Assembly: GCA_903813345.2 (NCBI GenBank)
Contig: CAIIXF020000004.1
Coordinates: 17,533,513-17,597,512, forward strand
Direction of reading: 5' to 3'
DNA from: Owenia fusiformis
Lineage: Eukaryota; Annelida; Polychaeta; Sabellida; Oweniidae
DNA: 64,000 nucleotides
Shown here: in pieces, positions 59,060-64,000 of the stretch
Numbering within the stretch: the stretch's first letter is position 1
How the letters are laid out: the number at the start of each line of letters is the position of its first letter
The notes under the pieces: model-generated
Told to the model about the DNA's origin: nothing
The model's input: only the letters and a program-made list of their open reading frames with translations
The model's database searches: none
Program-made: the position numbers and the translations under genes

Positions 59060-59935
59060 AGGAGATGAGTCTAAGGAGAGAGGGAGAAACTCAAAGATCA
59101 GAGGTAGATGGGTATAATGAAGAAGAGGGAGATTGGTCTAAGGAGAGAGGGAGATGGGTATAAGGAGAGAGGGAGAATTGTATAAGGAGTAGTGTTGTCG
59201 CGATGTGCCATGATCGTACATCGATGCATCAGCAATTTTCAGTAGTAAACATCGATGCACATCGCGATGTACATCGAGAAAAAGTCCGAGAAAAGTGCAC
59301 TGAAATACTAAACGCTAATGCACTAAATTACTGAACAGAACAAATTAATAATAGTACGCTGGCACATCCGGGAACTTCTACTAACGGTGAAATGAAAATA
59401 AAGTAATTTTTTAGATTAATGGTTCATTTCGACTAGCTAAAACAGTTTTAAAGCAAAAATATCAGAAAAATTGGAAAATGAAATAAGATATGAGAAAGGT
59501 AAGCGATTTGCGTCAAAATAAGATAAGAAAGGGGGATATATTTAGCATATTAAATTTTTTTTAAAACATCGATGTTTTTTTTCAGACATCGATGCATCGC
59601 CAGAATCAGCTTTGGCGATGTATATCGCGATGTATCGATTAATCGCAACAACACTAATAAGGAGAGAGTGAGAAATGTATAAGGAGAGAGGAAGATTGGT
59701 CTTAAAGGATAGAAGGAGATGGGTATAAGGAGAGAGGGAGAAATGTATAAGGAGAGAGGGAGGTTGGTCTAAGGAGAGAGGGTCTAAGGAGAGAGGGAGA
59801 TTGGTCTAAGGAGAGAGGGAGATGGGTATAAGGAGAGAGGGAGATTGGTCTAAGGAGAGAGGGAGATTGGTCTAAGGAGAGAGGGAGATGGGTATAAGGA
59901 GAGAGGGAGATTGGTCTAAGGAGAGAGGAAGATAA
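59060..59935. repeat. 22-bp purine-rich array (TAAGGAGAGAGGGAGATTGGTC)
   Basis: Many units with GAGATTGGTC or GAGATGGGTA endings. The array is split by the hAT-like element at 59190-59656. Confidence 0.9.
59190..59656. mobile_element. hAT-like MITE with 8-bp TSD in the 22-bp array
   Basis: It starts TAGTGTTGTCGCGATG and ends CGCAACAACACTA. Both sides are flanked by ATAAGGAG (59182-59189 and 59657-59664), a piece of the array unit. Subterminal ATCGATG and CGCGATGTA motifs occur at both ends in mirrored order. There is no transposase, and the size is 467 bp. Confidence 0.9.
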
Positions 59936-60213
59936 GGTTTCTTTAAAAACATTGATATTTTACCCAGTCTGAAGAAGCTGACAACGAGAAAAAGTGTTCC
60001 ATTACTTCATACCTAAGAGGTTCAATTAATAAAGCCCAGTGTCACATTTGATTAACCAAAAAACTAATCTGCAGAAAATAATCAGTTGCCATGGTAACAT
60101 ACAGGTAATTCTGACTGATTGGACAAATGTCTTGAGATTGTATCATCTTCAGACAACATTAATATTTGGTACATGTTTTCACACTATGACCTGCAATAAG
60201 AAGGCAAGGTAAA

Positions 60214-60385
60214 TATGAATAGGTGAGGCAAATATGAATATGTGAGACAAATTTGAATAGGTGAGGCAAATATGAATAGGTGAGGCAAATATGAATAGGT
60301 GAGTCAAATATGAATGGGTGAGGCAAATTTGAATAGGTGAGGCAAATATGAATAGGTGAATTTGAATAGGTGAGGCAAATATGGA
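60214..60385. repeat. 19-bp array (GTGAGGCAAATATGAATAG)
   Basis: About nine units with minor changes. The 78-codon minus frame over it (LPHLF and ICLTYS repeats) is a by-product. Confidence 0.88.
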
Positions 60386-61211
60386 TTAAAAACAATATAA
60401 AATTATTATTTAGACTTGATTTTTAGAGTTTCAATTGTCTGGTAGTGCATTTATACTTTTCTTTCACACGTGGCTATTTTTTATTAATCATTTATATTAC
60501 AAGTTCATATATTATAACATTTAATATGCGTGGCTATTCAATGCCCAATGTAGTTCCAAGTTTTTTGCCCCCTCAGAAACACCATATTTAAGAATGGTAG
60601 CTGATTAAATAGACTTTAATTGGCAGTATTGCACATGTTTTTTAATAAATCTATGTAATATACCTAGGTGAGGTGACGATGAACTTATACTGGCTATTGG
60701 CATAGTAACTGATTTCTCAATTTAATTAAAACACAGCACATATCACACATAAACATAGGAGATAATTAAGGCCAATCAATGGTTGATTCATCGTTTACTG
60801 TCAAGCTAAAGCTAACAGTGAAAATACTTTTTTAATAAAAAAACACAGAAAACGTTGGCAACATTTTGTTACCTCTGCATTATATGCTTTAGGAAGGCAT
60901 GCATGTATTTTTGGTAGCTTATTGAAGAAGCAAAATGCCTTATATTATATATACGTAAATGGATGGTAAACATAAAGTGGTAGTTCATTGGTCTAATAAT
61001 CTCTAAAGTTCATTTACCCTACTGTCTTCATATATGATAATTAAGTCTTTCCCTGATAAGTTTCTCTTTTCTTTCTATAATTTAACCATCTCCAAGTGCT
61101 CAAGATCTAATTAAAACTTCTAACATCTTTGTAGAAAAAGTTAACAACCGTATTCTCTCTAATGAGATCACAGTTCCAGTGAGCACACATGTGACTTTTA
61201 TGTTAAGTTTA
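60386..61211. other. No gene seen
   Basis: AT-rich without assigned content. Confidence 0.4.
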
Positions 61212-61220
61212 ATGCATTAC

Positions 61221-61597
61221 AACCCTGCGTGCAGAGTCTAGTTAAACTACACTCTGCCTAGTAGAGACCATATTACAGTTAGTAGCCCCGCCCCCACGAC
61301 GGGTACCGGTGACAGTTTGGGTAATAAATCACTTTTGACCTACGCACTGACCTTTCTTCCACCAATCAGCGAGCTTGAAGAAACATATGCCAAATGCGTT
61401 CTAATTAAATATGCGCATGTCATTGGTCAATTCCGGGCTCAACGATGACGTCAGAAGGAATAAGCATATATAGAACATCGGTCAAATTTGGGCGACGAAC
61501 ACTGATTGGCGCGGTGAGTTCATAGGTTTATTTTAGTTTGAAAGAGTGAAGACGAAGCTCTCTTTTAAGAAGTGAAGTCAAACGAATGCAAAGGGTA
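61221..61597 (+). mobile_element. TACCCT element with 9-bp TSD, copy 3 (best preserved motifs)
   Basis: The element is 377 bp and flanked by ATGCATTAC on both sides (61212-61220 and 61598-61606). The first base is A instead of T. It contains a CCAAT box in reverse (ATTGG, 61422-61426), a perfect CRE palindrome TGACGTCA (61446-61453), TATATAG (61467-61473), and GCGGTGAGTTC about 45 bp further on. It is highly similar to copy 1. Confidence 0.92.
61446..61473 (+). promoter_or_regulatory. CRE plus TATA-like box inside the TACCCT element
   Basis: TGACGTCA and TATATAG lie 13 bp apart, with CCAAT-type boxes upstream (61422) and downstream (GATTGGCG, 61504). The order and spacing resemble an RNA polymerase II core promoter. 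Activity is inferred only. Confidence 0.4.
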
Positions 61598-61606
61598 ATG
61601 CATTAC

Positions 61607-61875
61607 TAGTTTTAGTAGTTTTGATTATTGATATAGCAAGATATCCATTGATGATCTATTAAATGCAGAGAAATAAATATAGGATCTGTAGAGTATTTAA
61701 CAACTAAAAAGATCATCAGTGATATTTATTTTTCTAATTTTTTTGGCTGTGCACTACTATATGGATGCAGTTAACTGATCTATAGCATTCTGACAGGGAT
61801 TCTAAGATCTATTCTTAAGGTAGATTGAAGGCCGGGGGTCCAATATTTCACTATGTTGCCCGCTGAAATGGAGGT
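61607..61875. other. No feature seen
   Basis: AT-rich flank of the satellite below. Confidence 0.4.
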
Positions 61876-61879
61876 TATT

Positions 61880-63060
61880 AGTATTATTGTTCAGTGTTGA
61901 TAGGTGTTTACTACATACAGAGAGTGTAATTCACACTGAACTCAATAGAGTATGTGCAGGGGAAGGGTGTTCACTAGAGACAGGTGTTTACTACATACAG
62001 AGAGGGTAATTCACACAGAACTCAATAGAGTATATGCAGGGGAAGGGTGTTCACTAGAGACAGGTGTTTACTACATACAGAGAGGGTAATTCACACAGAA
62101 CTCAATAGAGTATGTGCAGGGGAAGGGTGTTCACTAGAGACAGGTGTTTACTACATACAGAGAGGGTAATTCACACTGAACTGAATAGAGTATGTGCAGG
62201 GGAAGGGTGTTCACTAGAGACAGGTGTTTACTACATACAGAGAGGGTAATTCACACAGAACTCAATAGAGTATGTGCAGGGGAAGGGTGTTCACTAGAGA
62301 CAGGTGTTTACTACATACAGAGAGGGTAATTCACACTGAACTCAATAGAGTATGTGCAGGGGAAGGGTGTTCACTAGAGACAGGTGTTTACTACATACAG
62401 AGAGGGTTATTCACACAGAACTCAATAGAGTATGTGCAGGGGAAGGGTGTTCACTAGAGACAGGTGTTTACTACATACAGAGAGGGTAATTCACACTGAA
62501 CTCAATAGAGTATGTGCAGGGGAAGGGTGTTCACTAGAGACAGGTGTTTACTACATACAGAGAGGGTAATTCACACAGAACTCAATAGAGTATGTGCAGG
62601 GGAAGGGTGTTCACTAGAGACAGGTGTTTACTACATACAGAGAGGGTAATTCACACTGAACTCAATAGAGTATGTGCAGGGGAAGGGTGTTCACTAGAGA
62701 CAGGTGTTTACTACATACAGAGAGGGTAATTCACACAGAACTCAATAGAGTATGTGCAGGGGAAGGGTGTTCACTAGAGACAGGTGTTTACTACATACAG
62801 AGAGGGTAATTCACACTGAACTCAATAGAGTATGTGCAGGGGAAGGGTGTTCACTAGAGACAGGTGTTTACTACATACAGAGAGGGTAATTCACACAGAA
62901 CTCAATAGAGTATGTGCAGGGGAAGGGTGTTCACTAGAGACAGGTGTTTACTACATACAGAGAGGGTAGTTCACACTGAACTCAATAGAGTATGTGCAGG
63001 GGAAGGGTGTTCACTAGAGACAGGTGTTCACAAGAGAGAGGTATTCAATAATACAAATTT
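61880..63060 (-). repeat. 80-bp satellite arisen inside a GTGAACACC element
   Basis: Fourteen units of exactly 80 bp start at 61901, 61981, 62061 and so on to 62941. Units carry CACACTGAA or CACACAGAA, and from 62061 onward these alternate strictly, so the higher-order unit is 160 bp. Read on the minus strand the unit equals the inner part of the elements at 7329 and 38454. The single-copy flanks on both sides (CACCTATCAACACTGAAC and CCTCTCTCTTGTGAACACC on minus) match the outer parts of that element. Confidence 0.93.
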
Positions 63061-64000
63061 TAGTTTCAGATTGGTTAGTTTGTGAATTTGTTTATCTTTA
63101 TGATGAAAATGAAATAATGTAACATTCAATGATAATGTATAATGTATTATCTTTCTTTCATGATAGATGGCATTGTAGTCATCACTATATATTATCATCT
63201 TCTCAATGTATGAAAATCCAAATTATTTCCATAATCCAAGTTATTTCCATTAAAATACAACAGTTATCCAACACATGCAATATCAGACTTTCTTTTTGAA
63301 ATTTGAAGATTAGAAGAGGTTTTCTTGAGCTTCTTTGAGATTATAAAACGTTAGGGCCTGTACTATTTTATGCCTCACTTATTCCACTTATTCTTGTAAT
63401 GATTTAAGAAAAGATGAGTCTAAGAATCAATTTATACACAATAGAAATAGCAGACATTAGGTTCAAGTGTATGTTCCTGTTATTACAGTTTGACGTCAGC
63501 GTGATCTTTTGTCTAGTCACAATCTGCAAGATTTTTTCTAAGGGAAAACTGGATATCATAGGATATAAGAGAAGGAGAATTAGCGATTGTTTTAATTAAA
63601 ACACAGTGGTATTGATAATCTATCCGGTGTAGTCTGTATGTACATACGCTTCTGTACTAATATAGATTAATGTTTGACACATTTCCTCTTGCTAAAAACA
63701 CTCTCGCAGTTGAACCATAACATCATTAGACATAAACTCACCATTTTTATCAGGTCCTTCCATGACCCCTACCCTACTATGAAAAACAGGTAATCCAAAT
63801 CTACAAGGAAAGGTCAGATAAAGGTGTTATTCTATGAAAATTTAGAGTAGGTGTCCATAAGTAAATCCGCATATGGCATTTCAAGAATAGGCCATTCTAT
63901 AAACTTACAGACATTTAGCTAATGAAGAATTCCAAACAACAGCAATAATTCAGACATGACAACGAATCAAGATCCAAATATATTTACACGGTAAGTGCAT
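63061..64000. other. No gene seen
   Basis: AT-rich to the end of the window; a 61-codon frame at 63414 has no support. Confidence 0.4.

Noticed and set aside
60159-60395. 78-codon minus frame with HICLTYS repeats
   Set aside because: It is a by-product of the 19-bp array.

Overview
This is AT-rich, intron-dense-looking animal DNA, most probably from a marine invertebrate (an echinoderm, hemichordate or mollusc-like genome; the exact phylum cannot be settled from this window). The reasons are long stretches without any open frame, AG|GT(A/G)(T/A)GT splice donors, non-LTR retrotransposons of the endonuclease plus reverse-transcriptase type, many short inverted-repeat DNA elements, and about a dozen minisatellite arrays. 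No prokaryotic operon, tRNA, rRNA or CRISPR is seen.

Host coding content is sparse. The best candidate is a short first coding exon at 17069-17133 (plus strand) that ends at a good splice donor, which would make most of the window a very long intron or intergenic sequence. Two weaker exon candidates are a terminal exon with a membrane helix at 1326-1506 and an internal exon at 14608-14852. None of the three could be assigned to a family.

The rest is mobile and repetitive DNA. LINE-A is present as a full single-ORF copy (25.3-29.2 kb, minus strand, 1216 residues without a stop), a 5'-truncated copy (2.2-3.2 kb) and a 60-bp 3'-end stub (56.45-56.51 kb). All three share the same 3' hairpin, AATAAA and TA-rich tail. 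LINE-B is a decayed second family (7.8-10.2 kb, minus). Large fold-back structures lie at 15.1-16.3, 19.3-24.2 (with an inner palindromic element at 20.9-22.6) and 29.34-34.80 kb. DNA elements with readable ends and target duplications lie at 11.14-12.12 kb (9 bp), at 31.8, 41.8 and 61.2 kb (one family, 9 bp in all three copies), at 29.49-29.74 kb (TA), at 54.1-54.8 kb (TTAA, piggyBac-like) and at 59.19-59.66 kb (8 bp, hAT-like).

Tandem arrays lie at 0.2-1.1, 3.6-4.4, 14.0-14.3, 17.9-18.6, 34.8-35.7, 41.0-41.2, 44.4-44.8, 46.0-46.9, 47.3-48.5, 49.1-50.6, 55.1-56.4, 59.1-59.9, 60.2-60.4 and 61.9-63.0 kb. The layout shows two processes. First, elements insert into arrays: the 5.45-kb fold-back, the hAT-like element and the LINE-A stub each interrupt or border one. 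Second, arrays can arise inside elements: the 80-bp satellite at 61.9-63.0 kb is an amplified internal piece of a dispersed element that also occurs as single copies at 7.3 and 38.45 kb. The three 9-bp-TSD copies carry a CCAAT / CRE / TATA / splice-donor-like block and are the most unusual possible functional feature.
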